DNA of 64,000 nt from a bacterium M00.F.Ca.ET.205.01.1.1. GTDB taxonomy: Bacteria > Pseudomonadota > Alphaproteobacteria > Rhizobiales > Rhizobiaceae. Position 1 is the stretch's first letter; every line of letters begins with the position of its first letter. Shown here piece by piece: positions 7,263 to 15,897 of the stretch. Below the pieces are notes generated by a model. It saw only the letters and a program-made list of their open reading frames with translations, ran no database searches and had not been told where the DNA came from. The stretch covers positions 372,001 to 436,000 of the forward strand of contig SRUQ01000002.1 in NCBI GenBank assembly GCA_004791255.1, given 5' to 3'. The position numbers and the translations under genes were made by a program.

Positions 7263-8879
7263 GTGGACAACTTGCAGATTATCGACCTTGGTGAATGGGC
7301 CGAGGATGATTTCTCTGGACGGTGCGCACGTGCGGGCATGACCCGCAACAAGTCGCGACAGGACCGGACCGGATGGGACTATATCGTCGAATTTCGCGCG
7401 CGCGCGATTAAAGGCATTCCCGCCGACTTGCAGCCGGTCGACATGTCGGCGCGCGCTCAAGTGAAGTCGAAGGAAAAGGGTAAGCCGTTCGTCGATCTGA
7501 AGCTCAGCAATGTACTACGCTTTGCCAAGGATCCTATGCCGTGTTTCCTGGTCCTGTACCAGGCCACTGATGGCGGGGAGCCGGTGCGGATTTTCGCGCG
7601 ACACTTCTGGACCGACGAAATCGCGCTGGCGCTTCGCCGAGCGCGCAAGGCCCATGGCGAGGGTCGCGAGGATCTGCACAAGCTCACCGTGCGTTACAGT
7701 TTCTCGGACACCGACGAGCATACGGGCGACCTGATCACCTGGATGGACTCGATCGTGTCCGGCAGATCCCGTTACGCCGAGGAAAAGCAGGCGCTTGTGC
7801 GCTCGCTCGGGTTCGAGGATGGTGGTATCCACGGCAGCCTGAGCTTCGCGGCCGAGGATCTCCAAGCGCTGATCGACCATCAGATCGGCCTCCGCGAAGA
7901 AGCACCTCCGGTCACCGTCACGATCAAGCAGCGGCGCTTCGGGATCGACGCGAAGACGCCGCTCTTCTCCGGCATGCCCGACATCGCGCATCTTCGGTCG
8001 CATCCGGTGCCGGCGCGCGTCCGAGTCAGACACCCCGAGGGCGCCGATATCTGGCTCGACGGCAAACTGTTCCTCCCGGCAGTGCCTGCGCCTCAGGAAT
8101 TGATGAAACTGCGGGTGGTAGCGGACTTTCTTGAGATCGTCGTTACCGGTAGCAACAAGGGCAAGCTGACCTTCGATCTCGATCCCGACCGCAAGCGCGG
8201 CCTTACCTCGCATCGTGCCCTGATTGAAATCATGCGACTCGCCGCAGAGGGGCCACTCAAGCTAATGGTGGCGAGCGAGGGCTATCCGAACATTCTGACC
8301 CAGGTCGAGTTGCCTGGGATCGAGGTGGATGATGCGCTTCAACAATTCTCGAATGTGATCGCCTGCTTTGAGAAGGCCAGCGCCGGCGTCCTCCCACCCG
8401 ACCTCGCCGTGTCAAAACGGGATATCGACATCGCCTGGAATGCCATCGTCGACTTCAATGGCATGGTCGCCGGCACCGACTTCAGCGGCGCCTTCGAGTT
8501 GACGGAAGCGCTAAAAGACAAAGTGTCAGTGCCTACTGCCACCTTCTTCTTCGACTATGTCGAGGTCGGGGACTTTGTGTTCGGCGCGGTGGTCCGGCGC
8601 GCGGTCGAAGAATTCGAGCTCAAGGGAACAACCGGGCGAATTTCACTCGGCTCAGCCAAAGTCGTCGAGGCGCTGGTGCGTCGTGCCAGCGGCCAGAAGA
8701 TCTTTGCCGAGCTCTACGAGCTCTACCGCCAAGCGTTCGAGCCCGAGAAGAAGATGGCGTTCGAGATGTTTGGCGGCAGCTACCGAGGTTTGCTGAACAT
8801 GAGCGGCAAGAGCGCGGTAGCGAACGCTCCTGCCAAGTCCGATGGTGTCGACTTGCACCGCCAATCGGCCGCAGAATAG
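7263..8879 (+). CDS. DUF4365-like nuclease-domain protein with long unknown C-terminus
   Basis: A 538-aa protein from a GTG start. The first ~100 residues resemble DUF4365-type domains: GEWAEDDFSGRCARAGM, then DRTGWDYIVEF (D39, E43), then ARAQVKSK (Q66, K68). The E...D-x(3)-E...Q-x-K arrangement fits a PD-(D/E)xK nuclease core, though activity is inferred. The remaining ~430 residues are soluble, alternate helices and strands, and match nothing I recognise. The gene stands alone, with no partner closer than ~385 bases. Its base composition is more GC-rich and codon-regular than the preceding junction DNA. A stand-alone defence nuclease or a recombination-associated protein are the most likely options. 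Confidence 0.65.
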   Translation: MDNLQIIDLGEWAEDDFSGRCARAGMTRNKSRQDRTGWDYIVEFRARAIKGIPADLQPVDMSARAQVKSKEKGKPFVDLKLSNVLRFAKDPMPCFLVLYQATDGGEPVRIFARHFWTDEIALALRRARKAHGEGREDLHKLTVRYSFSDTDEHTGDLITWMDSIVSGRSRYAEEKQALVRSLGFEDGGIHGSLSFAAEDLQALIDHQIGLREEAPPVTVTIKQRRFGIDAKTPLFSGMPDIAHLRSHPVPARVRVRHPEGADIWLDGKLFLPAVPAPQELMKLRVVADFLEIVVTGSNKGKLTFDLDPDRKRGLTSHRALIEIMRLAAEGPLKLMVASEGYPNILTQVELPGIEVDDALQQFSNVIACFEKASAGVLPPDLAVSKRDIDIAWNAIVDFNGMVAGTDFSGAFELTEALKDKVSVPTATFFFDYVEVGDFVFGAVVRRAVEEFELKGTTGRISLGSAKVVEALVRRASGQKIFAELYELYRQAFEPEKKMAFEMFGGSYRGLLNMSGKSAVANAPAKSDGVDLHRQSAAE

Positions 8880-9264
8880 CGTGCATAGAGGTCGGTGCCG
8901 ATCGTTTTCACGAACACGCGCTCGGTACTGAACCGTTCCGGTTCAAAAGACGAAGCGCGACGCCATGAACCTGGCCACTATTCTCGCTCTCAGCCATCTC
9001 GTGGCGGAACGGGGGGAAAGGCAGTCGGCGAACTCGCCGAGCGTGTGGAATTGCCGCGCTGCGGGGGACAGTGAAATACCATGCAGGGCGATGGTGAAAA
9101 TCCGACCCGCACCGCGCCCTTGCCGTTCTGTGGCTCGAAGGGGCGACTGTTTCGCGCAATGTGAGTTGAAATGCGCAATGAACTTCATCGAGATATTCTC
9201 TTGAATATTGACATCCTCAGCACGCCGTTGGATCACTTGCTCTTCCGAGCGCCGGAGTGCACGC
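8880..9264. other. Intergenic region before the GHKL pair
   Basis: No gene recognised. A perfect inverted repeat (TGAACCG/CGGTTCA, 8929-8945, loop of 3) lies 50 bases after the preceding stop; it has no T-tract on the plus strand, so terminator function is doubtful. The promoter of the two-gene unit should lie near 9200. Confidence 0.4.
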
Positions 9265-9486
9265 ATGTCCGAAAAGAGGGAGAAATTCGTGAAGCTTGCC
9301 GAGGGTAGGACCCAGGCGGCTTTGGAGGCTGTCCGGAAAATCGGGAATCTTTCGAACCGGAGAGCCTACGAATTTGATGAGAGTGATGTGAAGAAAATTG
9401 TCAGGGCGCTTCGCGATGCAGCGTCAGATCTCGAACGGAAGTTCGGATCCACGTCGGCAGCCGAGAAGGATGTCTTCAAGCTATAG
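9265..9486 (+). CDS. Small helical partner of the GHKL ATPase
   Basis: The start is taken at the ATG at 9265 (MSEKREKFVKLAEGR), giving 73 aa; a longer frame from 9208 adds an implausible Cys/Ser-rich leader. The protein is highly charged and helical, with a landmark RKIGNLSNRRAYEFDESDVKKIVRAL. I have the impression of a recurrent small family with the pattern IGNLSNR..Y.....DV.KI..AL next to large ATP-binding proteins, but cannot confirm it. It ends 11 bases before the GHKL ATPase gene, so both are surely one operon. It could be a dedicated regulator, antitoxin-like partner or complex subunit. Confidence 0.7.
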   Translation: MSEKREKFVKLAEGRTQAALEAVRKIGNLSNRRAYEFDESDVKKIVRALRDAASDLERKFGSTSAAEKDVFKL

Positions 9487-9497
9487 GGGTCTGTGCG

Positions 9498-11345
9498 ATG
9501 AGCTTCGAACGCCTGACAATCCAGGACGATAAGTTTCTGATCAACCGCCTGATCGGTCAAGCGCCGCGAAATACGCTTGTCCGAGAGTTCTTCATGAACG
9601 CGCAGGAAAGTGCGGCACTGGCGCCCGAAGGTCATCGAACTGTGCATATCTACCCGTCGTTGGTCGGAGGTGTTCGGAAGTTGACGTTCTGGAACACCGG
9701 ACCGGGAATGGATTCCGGGCAACTTCGGACGGCTACCAACATCTCTGCCTCGATCAACAAACAGATGTCGCTGAGTGAAAATTTCGGCATAGGCGCCAAG
9801 GTGTCCGGCCTGACAGTCTCGCCCGCAGGAATCCGCTATCGCTCCTGCAAGGCAGGCGTGGTTCACGAGGTTACAATAGGATTCGACGATGAAGCGGATA
9901 CGTTTGTTCGATTTGCCTTCGAGGTCGAGGGGCGGCAGGAGACCGTCTTCGATGTCACCGAGGCGGTGCGGAAGACAGCCGATCTCTCACACGACTGGAC
10001 GGAAGTCGTGCTCATGGGCGAGGACGACCTGCATGACACGGTGTCGGAGCCGATCGGCAGAGGAATCCGTGTCGATCGCAGCTATGTCGCAACACAGATC
10101 TTTCGGCGGTTCGCGGAGTTTCGTCCGGGGGTCAAAGTGACTTTGGACGTCGCCATGACAAAAGGAGGCGGCCGGGATGAAACAGGAAGGACTCGCACCC
10201 TTAAAACGCTGCAAGACGTGATCCCGCAACTTCCGAACGCTGAAACTGTCACCTGTCCTGAGACAGGTGTAAAAATTCAGTATGTGCACGACCCGAAGCA
10301 CGCCAATTACAGCCACTCTATCAGCGCACTCAACAACCCAGCGACTTCATCGACGTCGTTCTGCTCACTTGTACATAAGGGTGAGCGATACGATTTCCGC
10401 ACCGGACCGAAATGGTCGGCTATTGCCCCAAATTATGGGATACCTTTCGGCTCCACCGTCCTTACGGTCGAGATATACTTACCGGAGAATGCTGCTCTTC
10501 CAAACCAATATCGTGACGCCGTCACCTCCGTCGAGGCGAGAAATCCGATTGCGACCGACGACTATGCCGTGATGGTCCGCGAGCTGATGCCCGAATGGGT
10601 GAAAGACGTGATCAGAAAGGCGCACCCTCCGAGGGACGAGAACCTCGACGATCTGCAGAAAGACCTTCAGAAGCTACTTGACGAGTTCCGCTTACCGACC
10701 TCGACCTACGTGAAGTCGCTCAACACTCCCCAGCGCACCGAGGATAGTGATGTCGGTCTCGACGAGGCTCGCGCGGCTGACATCGATTCGATCGACGACG
10801 AGGAGGATCGCTTCCTTCGCGGCGAACGGAGGTCCGGCCAGAGGGCGACGGAGAAGAAGATCCGGAAGGCCCCAGAGGGCGCGAAGCTTTCCAAGGAGGC
10901 GCAGGCACTTGAGCGTGTCCCTACGATCGAGATACTGGACGATGCTGCGGAGATCGACGGGAAGCAGATGAAGGGTCGTGCCGGCCGCTTTTATAAGGAT
11001 GCGCAGACGCTTTTCATCAACGGCCTTTATTCCGCGGTCGACAGGATGACTTCGGAGCTAGAAGTACACTTCGCAGGGCAAGCAGAAGGCGAGGCGCTTC
11101 GCAGCATCATCCTCAGGGCGGCACAGCGATCTATGGCATTTCGCGTGGGCAAAGCTACCTGCTACGCGATTAGCAAACGGTTGGTTGATGGATGGTCACT
11201 CGAAGATCTCGAAAGGGCGACCTCCCCCGAGTCACTATCTCTAGCGGCGGATGACTATCGTCAGAGTATCACTGCGGCACGGAAGTGGATCAGCGCCGAG
11301 CTCAAGGCGCATGGATTTGCCGCGGCGGAGCCAGAGCCGGCGTAG
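9498..11345 (+). CDS. GHKL (HSP90/MutL-like) ATPase of a two-gene accessory unit
   Basis: A 615-aa protein with a complete N-terminal GHKL ATP-binding fold: N-box REFFMNAQES (E30, N34), G1 box NTGPGMD (66-72) and G2 lid ENFGIGAKVSGL (94-105). There is no histidine-kinase dimerisation domain, transmembrane segment or receiver, so it is more like HSP90/MutL/MORC-type ATPases. The middle (~120-400) is an alpha/beta region; residues ~430-480 are charged and probably disordered; the C-terminus (~500-605) is helical. The partner gene at 9265 lies directly upstream. In an island with several nuclease-like genes a phage-defence role is reasonable, but nothing in the sequence shows the target. Confidence 0.8.
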   Translation: MSFERLTIQDDKFLINRLIGQAPRNTLVREFFMNAQESAALAPEGHRTVHIYPSLVGGVRKLTFWNTGPGMDSGQLRTATNISASINKQMSLSENFGIGAKVSGLTVSPAGIRYRSCKAGVVHEVTIGFDDEADTFVRFAFEVEGRQETVFDVTEAVRKTADLSHDWTEVVLMGEDDLHDTVSEPIGRGIRVDRSYVATQIFRRFAEFRPGVKVTLDVAMTKGGGRDETGRTRTLKTLQDVIPQLPNAETVTCPETGVKIQYVHDPKHANYSHSISALNNPATSSTSFCSLVHKGERYDFRTGPKWSAIAPNYGIPFGSTVLTVEIYLPENAALPNQYRDAVTSVEARNPIATDDYAVMVRELMPEWVKDVIRKAHPPRDENLDDLQKDLQKLLDEFRLPTSTYVKSLNTPQRTEDSDVGLDEARAADIDSIDDEEDRFLRGERRSGQRATEKKIRKAPEGAKLSKEAQALERVPTIEILDDAAEIDGKQMKGRAGRFYKDAQTLFINGLYSAVDRMTSELEVHFAGQAEGEALRSIILRAAQRSMAFRVGKATCYAISKRLVDGWSLEDLERATSPESLSLAADDYRQSITAARKWISAELKAHGFAAAEPEPA

Positions 11346-11505
11346 GGGACCCTATTTCGACCATTGCCGACCTTAAGCTAGTGGTCAAAAGCGGCCTTCG
11401 CAGAGGCTGACCGGCTTTTCCAAGCACATTGAGGCGCATGTTCGTGACGAGCAAGGCCGCTCCAAACGGTCGTTTGGAACTGCGTCGTCCGTTGAAAGAG
11501 CCGTT

Positions 11506-12393
11506 CTAAAGGCCCAGCGCCTTTCTGAAAGTGAGCTCTTCCACGAAATGTATGTGGCCGCCATTCTCGCGAAGCTTCCGGGCTTCAATGATCTTGGTGC
11601 CCTGATGGCTGTGGAGCCAATCGCGCGAAGCGATGGCAGCTATGATCAGATAGTCGGTGCTGCGAGACACGCTCCTGGAGACCAGCCCTCCCCGTTCCAC
11701 GATCCATCCCTCGATAACCTTTCTAGGCCCGAGACTGAAGGCACCCGTCACTACGAATCCTGCGTTCTCGAACACCAACATGCTCGCGTCTCTCAGGACG
11801 CCGTCTATGGATGGCGTGTTCCCGTACGTTGGCAACCCGGTGTCTGCGCAGCTGTCGCCAACCAATCGAACTATCCATCCGCCGATGTCTTCCTCTTCCT
11901 CCATCGACAGATGCCCGTCCGATATCGCCCTGACAGCTACTGCCTTCAAAGCCGCAATCCTGGAGTCATCGAAGAGGTGAACATTCCGGTCGACGCGGTC
12001 GATCAGCTTCTCGACCTCCTTGATTTTCAGGCGATTGTCGCAGGCGATCCCGGCACAGAAGCCGAAGAACCTGTTGCAGCAATCATTTGGGCTGCTCTCG
12101 GAAAATGGTCTCAGGCGATAGTCCACGATTCCGGAGATAATCCCGAAAATCTCCCCGTGGTAATCACTGTATGTGGTGTCCAAGTCCTGGATAAGATCGG
12201 CGGCGTCGGCGTCTCCAAAAAGCTGGAGGAACTGCTCAGCTTCTGCGCGGATCGAAGCGACCTCCAAGCTCTCAATGGATTCGCTGGCAAGAACCCCTTC
12301 AAGAAAACCCAGCCAGTATGCCTCGACCTTCCGACGGTTGCTCTTGGCTTTTATTCGCCCGAGCTCAGATCCGCCGTACTTCAACTCTACCAT
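11506..12393 (-). CDS. BRCT-domain protein with TerB-like helical repeats
   Basis: The start is placed at the ATG at 12393 (MVELKYGGSELGRIK) behind AGGGAGGGG, giving 295 aa; the frame extends further upstream but without coding character. The C-terminal ~85 residues form a BRCT domain like that of NAD-dependent DNA ligase (FVVTGAFSLGPRKVIEGWI, then RGGLVSRSVSRSTDYLIIAA). The N-terminal two thirds are helical, with two repeats of the form KIKEVEKLIDRV and AISDGHLSMEEEEDIGGWI that recall TerB-like modules. No nuclease or ligase residues are visible. BRCT domains bind phosphopeptides, DNA ends or other BRCT domains. The gene converges on the GHKL gene but is on the other strand, so it is a separate unit. 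Confidence 0.75.
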   Translation of the reverse strand: MVELKYGGSELGRIKAKSNRRKVEAYWLGFLEGVLASESIESLEVASIRAEAEQFLQLFGDADAADLIQDLDTTYSDYHGEIFGIISGIVDYRLRPFSESSPNDCCNRFFGFCAGIACDNRLKIKEVEKLIDRVDRNVHLFDDSRIAALKAVAVRAISDGHLSMEEEEDIGGWIVRLVGDSCADTGLPTYGNTPSIDGVLRDASMLVFENAGFVVTGAFSLGPRKVIEGWIVERGGLVSRSVSRSTDYLIIAAIASRDWLHSHQGTKIIEARKLRENGGHIHFVEELTFRKALGL

Positions 12394-12858
12394 CATCCCC
12401 TCCCTGAACAGCAGTTGAAACATATTGGCGACTGGTCCTCGGCGCAATGACATCAGTTCATAAGACCTGACTTGTCTCCGGATAGACATCGGGAAAGGCG
12501 ACAGCATTCAGCCCGACCTGAACTCGCGCGAGCCAAGTCGTACCCTTTGCCATCGACGATGCGCAAAGGAACGACAATTGTGCAAGACACCTGCGGCCGG
12601 CTATGGCGTGCTCAGGAACCGGAACAGGTAGTTCGCGGCTCGATCGCAGACAAGGTCGATGATGGTCTTCATCGATCTGGACCCGGTCCCCACCTGATGG
12701 CCACGAAAATGAACTGACAGCGTACGCGGCCTGGCCGTGGGGGCTTCGACGAACGCACAGCAAGCGAATGGCTCAGCGGTCCGAAGCCGACGGAATCGGA
12801 CCTGACAAACATGCCGGATATACGACCCGCAGCGAGAACTGAACGCCCGATCGGCCGC
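12394..12858. other. Intergenic boundary between island and radical SAM operon
   Basis: No convincing gene is present; the short frames have biased composition. This stretch separates the accessory genes on the left from the FNR-box-driven operon on the right. Confidence 0.5.
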
Positions 12859-13452
12859 CTAAACCACAGCCCATGCAGCAAGGGACAGACGCCCAATGTC
12901 TGCCACGGCGAGCCCCTGAAGCGAAAGCCCGGGCGTATCTTCCGCCTTAGGTGATACTGTCACCTTGAGTGAGCTGATCTTCCCGTCCATGAACGTGAAG
13001 GCGTGGTTGCCTGTAACCTCGAACCCGCGTTTGTCCCCGGTTCCAATCACCGTCGTCCAACCCACGGCTACGCGTTGACCACGGCTGTCCATCTTGCTCT
13101 TCGTCGTTGGCCGCCCTGTCGCAAGTGTCCGCATGCGATTGACCTTCGTATCCACGACGCCGAGCGCGATCTCAGCAGCGAGAGCCGATGCCGGCTTCGA
13201 AGAGCCATCACCGACTAACGTTAGCGGCATCCCGCAGGCGGAAACTCGATTTTTGTAGAGGACGTGGATCGCATTCTTGCCCTTGTAGGTGCCGCTTACG
13301 GGCGGTGCGCCCGCAAACTCGAATACCCCCTCGTCATCCCAGAGGTCGACCAGCTTCTCGACAGCATCTTGTTGTCCGTTGCGCAGTTCCCGGATGTACT
13401 CAAAGTAGCGTGTGACCACGTCGTGTGGGTCGAATGTCATTTCCTGTACCAT
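12859..13452 (-). CDS. NTF2/SnoaL-like protein, last gene of the radical SAM operon
   Basis: The start is the ATG at 13452 behind GGAAGGAGAGG, giving 197 aa; upstream in-frame sequence belongs to the preceding gene. Residues ~8-150 have the NTF2/SnoaL cone-fold pattern: VVTRYFEYIRELRNGQ, VDLWDDEGVFEF, then GTYKGKNAIHVLYKNR, and near the end FEVTGNHAFTFMDGKISSLKV. Proteins of this fold act as isomerases, cyclases or ligand binders; no catalytic Asp/His set can be fixed by eye. It follows the second radical SAM gene by 14 bases, on the same strand, so it is probably cotranscribed and acts on, or carries, the product of the radical SAM enzymes. Confidence 0.75.
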   Translation of the reverse strand: MVQEMTFDPHDVVTRYFEYIRELRNGQQDAVEKLVDLWDDEGVFEFAGAPPVSGTYKGKNAIHVLYKNRVSACGMPLTLVGDGSSKPASALAAEIALGVVDTKVNRMRTLATGRPTTKSKMDSRGQRVAVGWTTVIGTGDKRGFEVTGNHAFTFMDGKISSLKVTVSPKAEDTPGLSLQGLAVADIGRLSLAAWAVV

Positions 13453-13466
13453 ATTCCTCTCCTTCC

Positions 13467-14516
13467 TCAGTGTTGAAGGCAGCCGACGGCCTGGCGATCG
13501 GGTAGCCAGCAGCGTGGGTCGGCGGCGAAAAGCCGGCCGGTCTTGGCGAACGCGACAGCTCGGCAACCACCGCAGCGGGACCGCACCACGCAGGAATTGC
13601 AGCGGCCCTCAAGATTGTCTCGGTCCTGGAGCGAACGAATGATCGGGGACGTGCTCCAGATCGAGGAAAACGAGGCCTGCCGGACGTTTCCGACCGCAAC
13701 TGGGAGTAAGACGCAGGGAAGCACAGTGCCATTCGCGGTAATACACCCCTGCCCACGACCAGCTTGGCAGCCAATGAAGCCCGGCATTTCGGCGACCTCG
13801 TCGTCAACAAGAATTTGCTGAGCAAGATGGCTGACGATTTCGAGCCGGCCTTTATAGTGGGCCTTCAGCCGGCTAGTCGTTTCGATCACAAAGCGCCACT
13901 CGTCATCGGTAAGATCCAGCGAGTCTGTCCCGCGACCGGTAGGCACGTAGCGCGAGAAGTTCAGACGCTGAACGTCGAAGCCAGCGAGACGCTCGACGAA
14001 CGCTTCGAGGTGATCCACGTTAAGCCGGTTGATCGTGCAGCAGACATGCACGCGCAAGCCGACTTGGCTGGCCGTTGCGATGCTGATCAGCACCCGATCG
14101 AAAAGTCCGGGCCAGAGGCGTAAAGCATCGTGGGCGTGCGGGAGACCGTCGAGGCTCACCTGAAGCCGATTCAGGCCGAGATCGGCAAGCTTGCGGGCGA
14201 CGCACTCGGGCAGCTTCGCCCCGTTGCTGGCCACGCCAACCGACATCCCGCTTAATTTCGCATGCGCGATGATCTCGAATAGGTCGCGACGTATAAGAGG
14301 CTCGCCGCCGGAGATACCGAAGTCGACCACACCGGCCGCCGCAAGCTGATCAATCAGGTCGATGACCTCCGGAGTTGCGAGTTCGTCCGATTTTCGCTTC
14401 GCCGAATTGGACGAGCAATGTAGGCAGCGGGCGGTGCATGCGTCAGTGGCGAGCCACACCATATGGAAAGGCATGTCAGGTCGGAATCCGCCGCCTGTCG
14501 TCAGGTCACTGCGCAT
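13467..14516 (-). CDS. Radical SAM/SPASM protein 2 (NirJ/AhbC/PqqE-like)
   Basis: 349 aa from the ATG at 14516, behind GTGGAG; a TTG 15 bases upstream is possible. The radical SAM cluster motif is CTARCLHC (C27, C31, C34), followed by SGGEPLIRRDL for SAM binding and the barrel strands FSRYVPTGRG. The C-terminus carries a SPASM/twitch cluster: CNSCVVRSRCGGCRAVAFA ... DPRCW. This tail is shared by heme-processing NirJ/AhbC/AhbD and by PqqE, so the sequence alone does not decide between a tetrapyrrole and a peptide substrate. It overlaps the PqqD-like gene by 11 bases and is clearly paralogous to radical SAM protein 1 of the same operon. It is predicted cytosolic and oxygen-sensitive, matching the FNR-type box. 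Confidence 0.85.
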   Translation of the reverse strand: MRSDLTTGGGFRPDMPFHMVWLATDACTARCLHCSSNSAKRKSDELATPEVIDLIDQLAAAGVVDFGISGGEPLIRRDLFEIIAHAKLSGMSVGVASNGAKLPECVARKLADLGLNRLQVSLDGLPHAHDALRLWPGLFDRVLISIATASQVGLRVHVCCTINRLNVDHLEAFVERLAGFDVQRLNFSRYVPTGRGTDSLDLTDDEWRFVIETTSRLKAHYKGRLEIVSHLAQQILVDDEVAEMPGFIGCQAGRGQGCITANGTVLPCVLLPVAVGNVRQASFSSIWSTSPIIRSLQDRDNLEGRCNSCVVRSRCGGCRAVAFAKTGRLFAADPRCWLPDRQAVGCLQH

Positions 14517-14796
14517 GGACCGGCTCCACAATGCCGCGGGTCACGAGCTTGTCGAGGAACTCAGTCAATGCGCCGTGAACAGCGACGCGATCGCTATCAA
14601 GCGCGCCGGCCAACTCGTCTTCGATCTCGTTAACACTGCGCAACCCATCACAGAGGTGGAAAACGAGCACGCCAGTTGGCGGCACCAGGTGCATCTCGTC
14701 GGTTCGAGAGTTGTAAAAGAGATGACCATCCTTCCGCGGCCGCGCCACGCACCATTCAGTGGGCTGCAGGACAGTGTCGGGTTCGACCTTTTTCAT
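14506..14796 (-). CDS. PqqD-like peptide-binding protein
   Basis: A 96-aa PqqD-type winged-helix protein: VARPRKDGHLFYNSRTDEMHLV is the beta region, then GVLVFHLCDGLRSVNEI and ALTEFLDKLVTRGIVEP give the recognition helices. In PQQ and other RiPP pathways, PqqD-like proteins bind the leader of a precursor peptide and present it to the radical SAM enzyme; in some heme pathways the same domain is found as a partner of NirJ-like enzymes. A strong AAGGAGG site precedes the ATG. It lies between the two radical SAM genes (10 bases after the first, overlapping the second), so it could serve either or both. Confidence 0.85.
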   Translation of the reverse strand: MKKVEPDTVLQPTEWCVARPRKDGHLFYNSRTDEMHLVPPTGVLVFHLCDGLRSVNEIEDELAGALDSDRVAVHGALTEFLDKLVTRGIVEPVHAQ

Positions 14797-14806
14797 AGCG
14801 GCCTCC

Positions 14807-15883
14807 TTAAATCGGCAAGCCTTCGCCGGCGGCTATGCCGGCGGCCTCGTCAATTTGCATGGTGTTGACCCAGCAGTGCGGGTCGCCGGCGAGCGGGTCG
14901 CCGTCGCTATATGCATAAGCGACGGCTCGGCAGCCACCACATGTCTTTAAGTGGCTGCACGTTCCGCAATTGCCGCTGACGTGGCCCTGTCGATCACGAA
15001 ACTGGGCCAGCAGGAGCGAGCGATCCCAGAGGTTTCGGAAGCCGTCCCGCGGGATGTTGCCGATCGTAGTTGGAAGAAATACACAGGGCGTGACCGTTCC
15101 ATCGGGCATAATGCGCGCGATCAATCGTCCGGCGCCGCATCCGACGTATTTCCGCTGCTCTTCCTCCGTGACCAGGAGGCCAACGCGGCAGTCATGCCAC
15201 ATGATGTCAAGGCGGCCCTTGTACTTTTCCCGAGCATCGACCCATTCGCGCAGAACGGAGTGAAGCTGATCGGGCGCGAGCGCGAGGGCGCGCGTCCCGC
15301 GGCCTGCCGGCACATACTCGGAGAGATTGACCGCATCCGCTCCGAGCTTCTCCGCCAACGCGATAACGTCGTGACCATGCTTCCAGTTGATCTGGGTTGG
15401 CGTGAAGCCGACGACGACCCGTACATCGCGAGCGATGAGCCGCTCGATGGCGCCCACTGCCTTGTCGAAACAGCCGGGAAGTTGCCGAAAATAATCGTGT
15501 GTCGCGGGATCGTGGCTGTCGAGGCTGATGGTGACGCTCTTGACACCAAGTTCCTTTAGGAGGTCCGCGTTCCGATCGTTGATGCACGAGCCGTTGCTGC
15601 CGACGTTGACATTGAGCCCGCGTCTAACCGCGTGCCCGACAAGCTCGTGCCAATGCCGGTGCATGAGGGGCTCTCCACCGGAAAAAGCCAGCACTAGCAC
15701 CCCGGCATCCGCCAACTGGTCGATGAGGTCGAGGGCATCCGGCAGCGGCAATTCACGCGACGGGACCTCGGGTCCGGACGCCGAATAGCAATGGAGACAG
15801 CGAGCATTGCAGTGGTGGGTTATTTCCCACGCGACATAGAGCGGAGCCGCGAATTCGGTCACCGCAGGCTGATTCATTCCCAC
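14807..15883 (-). CDS. Radical SAM/SPASM protein 1 (NirJ/AhbC/PqqE-like)
   Basis: 358 aa from a GTG at 15883, 6 bases after GGAGG; an ATG two codons in is less well spaced. The motifs are CNARCLHC (C25, C29, C32), FSGGEPLMHRHWHEL, LSEYVPAGRGTRAL and a C-terminal SPASM region CGTCSHLKTCGGCRAVAYA ... DPHCW. Landmarks repeat in protein 2 (VP.GRG, CGGCRAVA), so the pair arose by duplication. The family includes heme d1/heme b enzymes NirJ, AhbC and AhbD and RiPP enzymes such as PqqE. No nirS or other heme d1 gene is in the window, which argues against a simple NirJ role. It follows the alpha/beta-barrel gene by 14 bases. Confidence 0.85.
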   Translation of the reverse strand: MGMNQPAVTEFAAPLYVAWEITHHCNARCLHCYSASGPEVPSRELPLPDALDLIDQLADAGVLVLAFSGGEPLMHRHWHELVGHAVRRGLNVNVGSNGSCINDRNADLLKELGVKSVTISLDSHDPATHDYFRQLPGCFDKAVGAIERLIARDVRVVVGFTPTQINWKHGHDVIALAEKLGADAVNLSEYVPAGRGTRALALAPDQLHSVLREWVDAREKYKGRLDIMWHDCRVGLLVTEEEQRKYVGCGAGRLIARIMPDGTVTPCVFLPTTIGNIPRDGFRNLWDRSLLLAQFRDRQGHVSGNCGTCSHLKTCGGCRAVAYAYSDGDPLAGDPHCWVNTMQIDEAAGIAAGEGLPI

Positions 15884-15897
15884 CTGGGCCCTCCTGT

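Noticed and set aside
8929..8945. Perfect hairpin TGAACCG/CGGTTCA as a terminator
   Set aside because: No T-tract on the plus strand and a short stem; kept only as a note in the intergenic entry.
11548..12450. 300-codon plus-strand frame opposite the BRCT gene
   Set aside because: The BRCT and helical repeats on the minus strand are convincing; the plus frame has no motif.
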